In this document: one piece after another, positions 1-7,629 of the stretch
How the letters are laid out: the number at the start of each line of letters is the position of its first letter
How positions within the stretch are numbered: the stretch's first letter is position 1
Source of the DNA: a virus
Length of the DNA: 23,857 nt
Reading direction: 5' to 3' (one strand)
Virus record (IMG/VR): IMGVR_UViG_3300020445_000076
Location: 1 to 23,857 of that record
Program-made: the position numbers and the translations under genes
Notes under the pieces: generated by a model
The model's input: only the letters and a program-made list of their open reading frames with translations
The model's database searches: none
Told to the model about the DNA's origin: nothing

Positions 1-423
1 TTCTATGATTTTGTTTTTATAATTACAAGTAAAGATGAACCTGCAGTTCTTTTGAAACTCTTCAATCGACGCTCGTAGAAGTAATTGTACGTCAGGCGTT
101 GTGTTGTCTGCCTCATCCACAATAATAACCTTGTGGTTGGAACTAGAAGTGAGAGAAACAGTACTAGCAAAGGTCTTTGCCTGATTGCGTACAGTGTCCA
201 AGAATCGACCTTCATCCGATCCATTAATGACATAATAATCTGCTCCAATCTCGTTACATAATGCCTTAGCGACAGTAGTTTTACCAACTCCCGCAGGACC
301 AGCAAGAAGAAGATTAGGAATCTCTCCTTGCTTTAAGAACGCTTTAAACATCTCCTTAGATTCATCGGGAATTATACATTCCTCAATGGTCTTTGGTCGA
401 TATTGTTCAACCCATAGAAACAT
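1..423 (-). CDS. gp44: Sliding clamp loader large subunit gp44 (partial)
   Basis: AAA+ ATPase subunit of the clamp loader, which with gp62 opens the gp45 ring and places it on primer-template junctions. The frame is open for 141 codons from the ATG at 423 to the window edge, so this is the N-terminal part only (T4 gp44 is about 320 residues). The start reads MFLWVEQYRPKTIEE, typical of clamp loader subunits. Walker A GPAGVGKT is at residues 42-49, Walker B VIIVDEAD at 99-106, and the sensor-1-like FTCN at 131-134. The gene begins 6 bases after the gp45 stop, in the T4 order 45-44. The C-terminal collar domain and gp62 lie outside the window. The identification is secure from motifs and context. 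Confidence 0.95.
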   Translation of the reverse strand, partial: MFLWVEQYRPKTIEECIIPDESKEMFKAFLKQGEIPNLLLAGPAGVGKTTVAKALCNEIGADYYVINGSDEGRFLDTVRNQAKTFASTVSLTSSSNHKVIIVDEADNTTPDVQLLLRASIEEFQKNCRFIFTCNYKNKIIE

Positions 424-429
424 AATTAA

Positions 430-1122
430 TTACTCGTTGTCTGGTTCTAGTGCTATGAAATATTCAACATCAAGGTTTTGACCCTTGAAGTGTGCTACCT
501 TCTTCTCAGAGATATTCACAACATAATTAACTGATGTTGCAGAACGTTGTGCCTGTGAGATGACCTTAAGGTTTTCTACCTTAAAGCAGTAGCAATACTC
601 ACGTGTATCTTCACCAACAGCGATCTCAAATGAATTACTTGTATCATTCTTTCTATCAGTGACAGTCAATAACATCTGACCATCCTTAGTATACAAGCAT
701 AGATCTGGTACCATGTATAGTTTAGCAGCACGTTCAATAGTCATCAATGTTTCAGATGATAGATCGAACGAAGCAACAGTATCAGGTACCGCAAACTCCT
801 TTGTAGGTGGTGTGGTAATAATATCAGGGTCAGCGTAATAAAATGTGGTGCTAGAACGTCCATTCTTGGACTTAACACGACACTTCTTATCATCAACAAT
901 AAGTTCAGGACTATCAATCAATGAAACCCCACCCAAGAAGGTAGATAGATCATAGAATGCCATCTGATTTGGAAAGTCTTCGGGCACACTTGCTCTTGCA
1001 AGTATGTTCTTGTTGATGGAAATGGTGCTGATCTTACTACCTGGTTCAATAACAATAGACCTATTAATATTACTAAAGTTTTTTAGTAGATCATAGGTAA
1101 CTGGGGAAAGACTAATACTCAT
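430..1122 (-). CDS. gp45: Sliding clamp gp45 (DNA polymerase processivity factor)
   Basis: Ring-shaped trimeric clamp that tethers the phage polymerase and, in T4, also activates late transcription through gp55 and gp33. The protein has 230 residues, close to the 228 of T4 gp45, starts MSISLSPVTYDLLKNFSNI, and has the alternating strand pattern of PCNA-like folds. It overlaps the upstream 104-residue gene by four bases (ATGA), which implies translational coupling, and is followed after 6 bases by gp44. In this phage the clamp is therefore translated from the same message as the CobT-like/CobS genes upstream. The family call rests on length, N-terminal sequence and the gp45-gp44 order. Confidence 0.93.
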   Translation of the reverse strand: MSISLSPVTYDLLKNFSNINRSIVIEPGSKISTISINKNILARASVPEDFPNQMAFYDLSTFLGGVSLIDSPELIVDDKKCRVKSKNGRSSTTFYYADPDIITTPPTKEFAVPDTVASFDLSSETLMTIERAAKLYMVPDLCLYTKDGQMLLTVTDRKNDTSNSFEIAVGEDTREYCYCFKVENLKVISQAQRSATSVNYVVNISEKKVAHFKGQNLDVEYFIALEPDNE

Positions 1123-1433
1123 TTGTCGTAATCAACGGTGAATGCGGTTGGGTTGTTTGCAGCGATTTTATCTGCTTGATCTCGTTTATCATTAAAGTGA
1201 AGTAAGAGGATGCCGTAATGAATAATCTTTATGATATCCTTACGTGCTGTTCCTTTTCTATCATAACGAGATGCATACTTAAGAACATTACTTCTACAGA
1301 ATGCTTCAGCGTCACCTACAGAGTCAATCAAATCAAGTGTTTGAACATTACCGACTGAGTAGTGACCCTTGTAGGTCTGACTTATGTAATCGGAGATCTC
1401 TTTCAAGATCTCCTGCTCACTGTACTTTTGCAT
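1119..1433 (-). CDS. DUF3310-like small protein
   Basis: A 104-residue soluble protein between cobS and gp45. The central stretch from about residue 24 to 80 (GHYSVGNVQTLDLID, then AFCRSNVLKYASRYDRKG, then a helix with KDIIKIIHYGILLL) follows the pattern I associate with DUF3310, a small helical domain common in phages. The same domain forms part of the T7 gp1.7 nucleotide kinase; whether this short version has kinase activity cannot be told, and no P-loop is visible. It starts 3 bases after the cobS stop and overlaps the gp45 start by four bases, so it is firmly part of the operon. The domain call is from memory of the motif and is moderately sure. Confidence 0.8.
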   Translation of the reverse strand: MQKYSEQEILKEISDYISQTYKGHYSVGNVQTLDLIDSVGDAEAFCRSNVLKYASRYDRKGTARKDIIKIIHYGILLLHFNDKRDQADKIAANNPTAFTVDYDK

Positions 1434-1436
1434 AGT

Positions 1437-2525
1437 TTACTGCTCTTCTGTATCTTTGTCAAATGCGACATCAACATCTATCTTATCATATAATTCTAAG
1501 AATGACTGCTTTGTCTCTTCATCGAATCTGTTAAGACATACCTTGATTGCCTTTAGTCTATCACCAAAGATAGCAAATGCACGGATTATGTGCACTAGAC
1601 GACGTGTAGAGATCACTTCATCCACTCCACCCTCAGCAAATGTCTTACGGATGATGTCTGCCCAGTTAACTAAGTTCTTCTGGAAGTCCTCATCACAGCA
1701 ATCTAACTCAGTGCAGTAGTTCTTAAGCATTTTCTGCTCAATAGCAACAGATGGATACTCCTGCTCAAATGTTAGAGGGAATCTCTCAAGGAATGCTTCA
1801 TTTAGTACATTAGTACCAACAAAGCGACCATCCTCGGATCCTTTTCCTTTAGTGTTGGCAGTAGCAACGACTGTGAATCCCTTAGTTGGGGTAACATATC
1901 TACCAGTCTTCTTTAGAAACACGCCCTTACCTTCAAGGATGGATTGTAAGCATAGGATTTTATTAGAAGCAAGGTCAATTTCGTCGAGTAACAAGACTGC
2001 TCCCCTCTCCAGTGCTTCGATGACAGGTCCATTATGCCAAACAGTGTTCCCATCCACAAGGCGAAACCCACCAATAAGATCGTCTTCATCAGTCTCCACA
2101 GTAATGTTTACACGAATCAATTCACGATTCAATTGAGCACATGATTGCTCTACACCGAAGGTCTTACCGTTACCTGATAGACCAGTGATGAATATGGGAT
2201 AGAATATACCTGCTTTGAGTACTTTTTTTAGATCTCTAAAGTTCCCAAAGGGTACGAAGTTGTTATCTGTCTGTGGAATCAAGTTCTGTCTCTCAGGTTT
2301 TGCAGCAGGAGCAGCAAGATTTCTTTCTAATCTTTCTGTGATTGTTAAATCCCACTTACCAATACCTGCTTTATATGTCTTAAGACGTTTCTTAACAGTA
2401 GCAAGTGAGCACTCATAATGATCTGCTGCTTCTAGAAGATTTTGATTGTTTACGTCTTCACCATGCCTATCTTTTAGGAAAGTTACAAGGTCTTGAGTAG
2501 TGACGGGTACTGGTTCGAATGGCAT
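1437..2525 (-). CDS. cobS: CobS-like AAA+ ATPase (cobaltochelatase small subunit homologue)
   Basis: A 362-residue MoxR-class AAA+ ATPase of the type annotated as CobS in marine cyanophages. Walker A GLSGNGKT is at residues 115-122, Walker B LLLDEID at 178-184, sensor-1 ATANT at 221-225, and a probable arginine finger in LERF at about 248. The N-terminal 60 residues look helical with a helix-turn-helix-like segment (residues 31-51). In bacteria CobS works with CobT and CobN to insert cobalt into hydrogenobyrinate diamide. CobN is not in this window, but a VWA protein with CobT features lies two genes upstream. The start is 4 bases after the upstream stop. The AAA+ class is certain. A role in cobalamin synthesis is only inferred from the name; a MoxR/VWA-type remodelling role on another target is equally possible. 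Confidence 0.88.
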   Translation of the reverse strand: MPFEPVPVTTQDLVTFLKDRHGEDVNNQNLLEAADHYECSLATVKKRLKTYKAGIGKWDLTITERLERNLAAPAAKPERQNLIPQTDNNFVPFGNFRDLKKVLKAGIFYPIFITGLSGNGKTFGVEQSCAQLNRELIRVNITVETDEDDLIGGFRLVDGNTVWHNGPVIEALERGAVLLLDEIDLASNKILCLQSILEGKGVFLKKTGRYVTPTKGFTVVATANTKGKGSEDGRFVGTNVLNEAFLERFPLTFEQEYPSVAIEQKMLKNYCTELDCCDEDFQKNLVNWADIIRKTFAEGGVDEVISTRRLVHIIRAFAIFGDRLKAIKVCLNRFDEETKQSFLELYDKIDVDVAFDKDTEEQ

Positions 2526-2529
2526 GTGT

Positions 2530-3087
2530 TTAATCTTTGAATATGTCTATATTATAATGCACTTTTTTGGGTTGTGGTAATAACCATGACGGTTTTCTAT
2601 CTGGCACACGTAGATAATTATCCTTCACCCACGGTTTAGATGCAACATACTTTTGATATGCTGTAACTGTATCGATACTACTATCATTCTTGATATCATC
2701 TGGCATAGCACGTACAAATGGGGTATGTTTCTCCCAACATGTACCTGACCACAACATACCAGCATACCTAATGGCATCCTCACTGGCATGTCTCTTACCA
2801 AACCTATAAGTATACTCCTCACACAGACCTATACCATGCTGCAACAACCAATTGATATTATATCTGCTCTTTGCTGCCCACCTAGTACATGGATGATTCT
2901 TGAAAGCACCCTTCTGAGTCTTGTAAGGTGTGCCATCTGCCTTGTATATAGGACCAATGTCATGAATATGAGGACTATAGATAACTGCTAACATCTGTGC
3001 CGTTTCTACAGGCATCTTCACAATATGACGATCTGGCAACTCACATGCTGCCAGATACGGATCCTCATTGACACAAAAGATGTTCAT
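2530..3087 (-). CDS. Conserved phage protein of unknown function (MNIF-type)
   Basis: A 185-residue soluble protein starting MNIFCVNEDPYLAACELPD, which resembles a widespread phage family whose function I do not know. Candidate conserved positions are D9-P10, the DRHIVKM motif near residue 20 followed by an ETAQML helix, NHPCTRW near residue 64, and EEYTYRFGKRH near residue 95; repeated His, Asp and Glu suggest an active or metal site but this is inference. It sits between the CobT-like and CobS genes, overlapping the first by four bases (ATGA) and ending 4 bases before the second, so the three are translated together. No signal peptide or membrane segment is visible. Confidence 0.8.
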   Translation of the reverse strand: MNIFCVNEDPYLAACELPDRHIVKMPVETAQMLAVIYSPHIHDIGPIYKADGTPYKTQKGAFKNHPCTRWAAKSRYNINWLLQHGIGLCEEYTYRFGKRHASEDAIRYAGMLWSGTCWEKHTPFVRAMPDDIKNDSSIDTVTAYQKYVASKPWVKDNYLRVPDRKPSWLLPQPKKVHYNIDIFKD

Positions 3088-5261
3088 GCAATTTGACTAA
3101 TGAATGATGATAGAACTTTTTTGTTGGATGCTTTACCTTTTAACTTTTTCTTAAAGGCAGTACGTATTTTACCCTTAGTAGCACCCTCTTCCACATCTAA
3201 TTCTACGTCGTTAGATAGTGATGATGACTGAACTAGATACAATTCGTTATATCCCCAGTTACGAAGGATGTACTGCTTATCTTTTTTAAACTTAGCAGTC
3301 TCCCTATCAAGTTCACTCCAGTGGAAGGTATCTGTGTGACCAAGTAGTCTGGTTGCCTCACGAGTAGTGCATATACGGAATCCCATAATGTTTACATTCT
3401 TCTGAGCATCCCTAACATACTCTAGCAACCTCCTTGTTACATTTAAATAGGAACCATTCTTCTCAAATACTCTACCAGTCTTAGGATTACGGAAGTGTGA
3501 GTTGTATGATAGACCTGACTTGTTAATACTGAAACCCATAGTACCATCATCTTGTAACCAAGTTCTCTTTCTCCAGTAGCAAGAGCAATTAGACTCACCA
3601 TCAGTAAGAATAATAACATTTAACTTCTCAACACCAGTCTTAGCACGGAACTGAGGTAGAAGTGTAGGAAGACAAGCAATCGCTTCATTTAGAGGAGTGC
3701 CACCAAGACTACAGAAACCAGGAAGGGGTATAGTTTGTGTGTATGTGCCTGTCTCCCAGTCATATACTTGTCTAAAAGTCAATCCATATACTGTACGGAA
3801 CAAATACTTTGCAGAAGTTTCAAAGTCTTGATTGTTATCTTGACTACTTAATAGATTAACAAGACGGAAAGAGTTATCAAAGGCAAGAGTGTTTGGTTTA
3901 GCAGTCTCATAAGAGTCATCATACTCCCAAACTCTATCATAAACGAATGAATAAACTTCAAATGGAATACCAACCTTGCGACAGAAATAAGTTAGTGATA
4001 GAAGTTGTTCAACGGTGTCCTTAATGACGTGATGCATAGATCCAGACCAGTCAAGATAGAATACTAGACCATGATTCTTACCATCAGGTGTGTTACTAAT
4101 CTTCAGGAATAAATCCTCACTCCACTTGTATGTGTGGAGTTTTTTCATGTCTAAAATACCAGTTTTAGAGACAGTTGATCTCTTATATGCTGCAGCAGAC
4201 TTCTTCATCTCAAACTCTTTCACAAGGTAGTTCACCTCACGATTAGCAGAGTCCTTAAACTTACGATATTCAGAGTCAACTTGTGTAAAATCAACAGGTT
4301 TCTCACCATATTGTTTTCTATCCTCTTGACACTGATTCCAGAAAGCAGTGTACTGATCTCTAAGGTATGAATGACTAACAATAGTCTTCTTAAGATCTAC
4401 ATCCCCAAGTTCTACGTATATTGGAGCACTCTCTTCATTTTTATTAGCAGCATTTGCAAGTGCTTCTTGTAATGCTTTGTCAGTTCTAACCTCATCTGCA
4501 CTATCTCCACCTGCTTGACCTGATTCTTGCTCAAAACTAGGTACATCTAGTTGTGCAGGGTCATTTGCAGGTTCATTACTCTCTTGCAGATCTTCATCCT
4601 CAACTATATCATTCTTCTCTGCTTGCTTCTCTCCAGTTGTTTCTGTTTCTTCACCCTTTTGCTCCTTATCATCCACTTTAAACTCTGCTTTAGGTGCCTT
4701 TGCTGCCTCTTGTTGCTTAGACTTCTCTAAACGATAGAGTACTTGAGCAGCATCAACTGCTTCAGTAAATGTTTCAGCAGCACCAACCATATCTACGTAC
4801 TGTTGCTCTTCATCTGAGAATGGAATCAATGCAAGAGCACCAATCTTAAAGTGTAGATTGATACGATCAATTAATTTAAGTTCACTGGGATCTACATCAT
4901 TGATTTGGAAGAAATCACGGTCATTTAAGTTGGCATATCCCTGATAGAAACACTTAGCAAGACCAGGAAACTTATGCTTCATCAACTTCTCAATACGAGC
5001 ATCCTCAGTAACGTTCACATAAGATCTTGGGATCTCTGGTGGGATATGTTCCTTATCTGATGGTGGTGTAAAGAGAGCATGTCCTACTTCATGTCCAACT
5101 AGTAGGTCATATGTCACGTTCTCTAGTCCTTCCCAGATAGGAAGAGTTAAAATTCTTGTATCTACATCGAAACATGCTGTCTCAACAACCCTATGCTCAA
5201 CTATTAGATTTTCAGTTGCAAGTAGTTTCGCTAAGGTGCCTTTGATTTCTTGTGTTGCCAT
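3084..5261 (-). CDS. CobT-like protein: HExxH domain plus von Willebrand A domain
   Basis: A protein of 725 residues counting from the ATG at 5261 (MATQEIKGTLAKLL). A GTG 14 codons upstream is less likely because it lies inside the preceding hairpin. The N-terminal domain carries HEVGH at residues 57-61 and a following NVTEDARIE at 83-91, the spacing of gluzincin-type zinc sites. Residues about 181-260 form an acidic, Glu/Gln-rich linker. The C-terminal part is a VWA domain: MIDAS motif DWSGS at 404-408, then GGTPLNEA and LTDGESN. Acidic linker plus VWA resembles bacterial CobT, which partners CobS; VWA proteins commonly partner MoxR-class ATPases. The gene is first in the coupled operon leading to cobS and the clamp genes. 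VWA is certain; the metallopeptidase activity is inferred only from the motif. Confidence 0.85.
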   Translation of the reverse strand: MATQEIKGTLAKLLATENLIVEHRVVETACFDVDTRILTLPIWEGLENVTYDLLVGHEVGHALFTPPSDKEHIPPEIPRSYVNVTEDARIEKLMKHKFPGLAKCFYQGYANLNDRDFFQINDVDPSELKLIDRINLHFKIGALALIPFSDEEQQYVDMVGAAETFTEAVDAAQVLYRLEKSKQQEAAKAPKAEFKVDDKEQKGEETETTGEKQAEKNDIVEDEDLQESNEPANDPAQLDVPSFEQESGQAGGDSADEVRTDKALQEALANAANKNEESAPIYVELGDVDLKKTIVSHSYLRDQYTAFWNQCQEDRKQYGEKPVDFTQVDSEYRKFKDSANREVNYLVKEFEMKKSAAAYKRSTVSKTGILDMKKLHTYKWSEDLFLKISNTPDGKNHGLVFYLDWSGSMHHVIKDTVEQLLSLTYFCRKVGIPFEVYSFVYDRVWEYDDSYETAKPNTLAFDNSFRLVNLLSSQDNNQDFETSAKYLFRTVYGLTFRQVYDWETGTYTQTIPLPGFCSLGGTPLNEAIACLPTLLPQFRAKTGVEKLNVIILTDGESNCSCYWRKRTWLQDDGTMGFSINKSGLSYNSHFRNPKTGRVFEKNGSYLNVTRRLLEYVRDAQKNVNIMGFRICTTREATRLLGHTDTFHWSELDRETAKFKKDKQYILRNWGYNELYLVQSSSLSNDVELDVEEGATKGKIRTAFKKKLKGKASNKKVLSSFISQIA

Positions 5262-5283
5262 GTGTCTCGTTCTGTATATACCT

Positions 5284-5289
5284 ATAATA
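5284..5289 (-). promoter_or_regulatory. Possible -10 element upstream of the CobT-like operon
   Basis: On the minus strand TATTAT (five of six matches to TATAAT) lies just after the hairpin at 5296-5316 and 23 bases before the ATG at 5261. No convincing -35 hexamer is present at 16-18 bases upstream, so this is a weak call based on position between a terminator-like hairpin and an operon start. Confidence 0.3.
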
Positions 5290-5295
5290 CGACGA

Positions 5296-5316
5296 AACCC
5301 CACGCTTGGTGGGGTT
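5296..5316 (-). terminator. GC-rich hairpin after the 77-residue gene
   Basis: A perfect 8-bp stem AACCCCAC/GTGGGGTT with a 5-base loop lies 14 bases after the stop of the upstream gene. On the minus strand it is followed by TTTCGTC, a short and imperfect U tract. It probably reduces read-through into the CobT-like operon, or could protect the 3' end of the upstream transcript. It overlaps the alternative GTG start of the CobT-like gene, which argues for the later ATG. Confidence 0.6.
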
Positions 5317-5329
5317 AATGTGCCTCTTT

Positions 5330-5563
5330 TTAAACTGTCTCAGTCGTTCCCTCGCTTGACGGAGGGCTTGGGGCTTCAACCTTCGCTTTTGTTCCTTTTT
5401 GCTGTGGTGTTGCCAGTTCGGTAACTGCATCGCTACTCTCTTGTAATTTTTTTAATGCTGCACGGACTTCAGGAGTCTCCTCCCACTCCCATGTTTCTTC
5501 TCGACCCTTCTTGTCTTGCTTAGTAAAAGACTTGTTCACGTTGTCACTCCCCCTTAGTTTCAT
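5330..5563 (-). CDS. Small charged hypothetical protein
   Basis: A 77-residue protein that I do not recognise. It is highly charged, with a Lys-rich start (MKLRGSDNVNKSFTKQDKKG), a WEWEETPEVRAALKKLQESSD helix, and a Pro/Ser/Thr-rich tail that looks disordered. The ATG at 5563 has a strong ribosome binding site (GGAGG, about 5 bases upstream), which supports real expression. It is separated by 69 bases from gp46 and is followed by a hairpin, so it may be its own short transcript. No membrane segment or enzyme motif is visible; a nucleic-acid or protein adaptor role would be a guess. Confidence 0.65.
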   Translation of the reverse strand: MKLRGSDNVNKSFTKQDKKGREETWEWEETPEVRAALKKLQESSDAVTELATPQQKGTKAKVEAPSPPSSEGTTETV

Positions 5564-5632
5564 AATACCTCCATATGATGCCAGAATGCCTCTAGAAGAC
5601 CTCCAAACTCAGTTTATAGTATAATCCCCATG

Positions 5633-7351
5633 TCAAGCCCCATTCTCATCCGAAATTCTAGAAAAATCGTTAGGTTTACTGAACCTAATGGTCTTAGGAA
5701 ACTTGTCCAGAAGCACTTCACCCTTATGAGATATCACAAACATGTTGGAATTATCTCTAAAGCACTTCAATATCTTCAACAACTCCTCAGTAGCAGCATT
5801 ATCCAATGAAGAATCAAATACTTCATCCAGAATCAATAGATTTGTGTTAGCACTGTTCTTTTGTTGAGCAATTGAACGCCAAGTAAAGAGAAGTGCTAGG
5901 TCAATCTTCTGCTTTTCACCCTCTGAGAAGGAAGAATAGGTGAAAACGTCCCTATAACGTGACTTAATCACCTCATTAAACTCCTCATCAAGGGTAAAGT
6001 TGACAAAGAAGTCCATCTCTGAGAGATATTTATTGATTTTCTGGTTAATTGTGGGTATAAACTTCCGAATGATCTTAGTTTTAATACCACCATCCTTTAA
6101 AAGATTACCAACGACCTTTAAATTCTCTGCTCTCTTGTTAATATTAGAACAAATTGCTTGCTTATCATCCTTCTCACCAATCAGATCACTCAAGACCTCC
6201 TTCTCTCTCTTCAGATCAGTAGATCCACCACTCAATTCTTCCTCAAGACCTTTATTATCCAAACGTAATCTAGATTGCTCCTTCAAAAGAGAGTTAACTG
6301 TCTGTCTCTTCTCAATTAATTCAACAGCAACCTTCTCTGACTTCTTAATCTCAGCAAGAACTTCCTTAGCATCCTTAGTTATGTCAGAAATACGTTCATT
6401 AAAGTCAACAACAGATTCATTTAGAGTTTTGCAATGGTGTTGCTTCCATTTTGGTTGAATTTCCTGTGTACAGGTGGGGCAAACATCATTACTCTCAAAG
6501 AAAACTATATCTTTTTGAGTCTTTTTCAATGTCTGATTGAGTTTAGTACGACTTTCTTTAAGAGAATCATACTTATCCTTATAATCATCCAACTTAGTTA
6601 TCTTAGGTTCAAGATTACCAATTACTTCAGTGATTGTGTGAACCTCACCATCAATAGCATCAGACCTTTGTAGGTTTCTATCAATTCTATCTCTCTTTTC
6701 TTTTAAATATTTGTCTGATTGTTGCTCTAAATTATCTATGTTCTCCTCTTTAAGTTGAACCTTCTGCTGTGCAAGTGCTAATTCATGTACACATGCCTTC
6801 TGTTCTTCTCTAGTATCCTTTATTCTATCCTTAAGGATAGCATTCATCTGACTGAAGACCTTGATGTCGAGTAGATCTTCGATAATTTCTCTGCGGACAA
6901 CTGCTCCGAGTTGCATGAAGGGTACAAAAGTTGATGATCCAAGGATAACAACTTGGGTGAAAGACTTGTAATTAAGTCCAAGGATTGATTGCTCAAGGTA
7001 TTTTTGGTAATCCTTGTTCGCTGCGTCTTGGTCAATGAGTTGACCATTTCTAAAAATCTTGAAAACATTAGGTTTAATACCTCTCACTACATGATAATTT
7101 ATACTACCAATATTAAATTCAACTTCTACAACACAGTCCTTCTCATTAACTGAGTTAACTAACTGACCTTTAAGTATTTTCCTAAAAGGTTTATTAAAAA
7201 GAACAAAGGTAAGAGCATCCAACATTGTGGATTTACCTGATCCGTTATGTCCAACTACTAAGGTAGCAGAAGAACCAACAAGATCCATCTCTATAAAAGT
7301 GTTACCCGTAGAAAGAAAGTTCTTCCAACGAATCTTCTCAAAAACAATCAT
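5633..7351 (-). CDS. gp46: Recombination nuclease subunit gp46 (Rad50/SbcC-like)
   Basis: The ATPase subunit of the gp46/gp47 complex, which processes DNA ends for recombination-dependent replication and helps degrade host DNA. The protein has 572 residues (T4 gp46 is 560). Walker A GHNGSGKS is at residues 34-41, long coiled coils run from about 170 to 285 and 300 to 420, a zinc-hook CPTC at 291-294 lies between them, the ABC signature FSEGEK at 475-480, Walker B LLILDE at 505-510 and H-loop SH at 541-542. It starts 3 bases after the 90-residue gene. In T4, 47 and 46 are close together; here two genes separate them. Confidence 0.96.
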   Translation of the reverse strand: MIVFEKIRWKNFLSTGNTFIEMDLVGSSATLVVGHNGSGKSTMLDALTFVLFNKPFRKILKGQLVNSVNEKDCVVEVEFNIGSINYHVVRGIKPNVFKIFRNGQLIDQDAANKDYQKYLEQSILGLNYKSFTQVVILGSSTFVPFMQLGAVVRREIIEDLLDIKVFSQMNAILKDRIKDTREEQKACVHELALAQQKVQLKEENIDNLEQQSDKYLKEKRDRIDRNLQRSDAIDGEVHTITEVIGNLEPKITKLDDYKDKYDSLKESRTKLNQTLKKTQKDIVFFESNDVCPTCTQEIQPKWKQHHCKTLNESVVDFNERISDITKDAKEVLAEIKKSEKVAVELIEKRQTVNSLLKEQSRLRLDNKGLEEELSGGSTDLKREKEVLSDLIGEKDDKQAICSNINKRAENLKVVGNLLKDGGIKTKIIRKFIPTINQKINKYLSEMDFFVNFTLDEEFNEVIKSRYRDVFTYSSFSEGEKQKIDLALLFTWRSIAQQKNSANTNLLILDEVFDSSLDNAATEELLKILKCFRDNSNMFVISHKGEVLLDKFPKTIRFSKPNDFSRISDENGA

Positions 7352-7354
7352 AAT

Positions 7355-7627
7355 TTAAGGAGCCTTGTCTTCTTCTTCGGGTGGAACTACAATGTCGTCT
7401 GAAGTTATGACGGAAAAATCATAACCATGATTTACACAGTTGGTACGAACGACTTCCGCATCAACCTCCATGACTCTTAGTTTTCTTTTGAATCCATTTG
7501 CCATGAGTAAGTCATGATACCTCTGACAATCATCTTTGTCAACAAACATTGTGACACATCTTGCACCAGTCTCAGTATCATTGACGGCATAAACACCATT
7601 ATTTTTTATGTCCTGCAAGATAAACAC
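7355..7627 (-). CDS. Hypothetical protein between the oxygenase and gp46
   Basis: A 90-residue acidic soluble protein starting MFILQDIKNNGVYAVNDTE. The first half reads like a small alpha/beta fold (strand, turn, strand VTMFVDKDDCQRYHDLLMANG, strand) and the tail is rich in Glu and Pro. I do not recognise a family. The N-terminal part, with a strand containing YAV and a helix beginning with KDDCQRY, resembles small cyanobacterial or cyanophage proteins that fetch single values per residue, but that is only an impression. Spacing of 2 bases from the upstream oxygenase and 3 bases to gp46 shows it belongs to the gp47-gp46 operon. Confidence 0.75.
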   Translation of the reverse strand: MFILQDIKNNGVYAVNDTETGARCVTMFVDKDDCQRYHDLLMANGFKRKLRVMEVDAEVVRTNCVNHGYDFSVITSDDIVVPPEEEDKAP

Positions 7628-7629
7628 TA

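Noticed and set aside
3-305. A 100-codon minus-strand frame at the left edge
   Set aside because: It is a shadow of gp44, whose true frame is open to the window edge and carries the Walker motifs.
5262-5303. GTG start adding 14 residues to the CobT-like protein
   Set aside because: It falls in the hairpin stem at 5296-5316 and the added residues look unlike the family; the ATG at 5261 is preferred.
5616-5636. TTGACA near an AT-rich TATACTATAAA upstream of the 77-residue gene
   Set aside because: The nearest TATAAA is only 12 bases from the -35-like hexamer, and the hexamer spans the gp46 stop codon; not listed as a promoter.
6027-6034. AATAAATA inside gp46
   Set aside because: Internal to the gene and not followed by a start; chance in AT-rich coding sequence.
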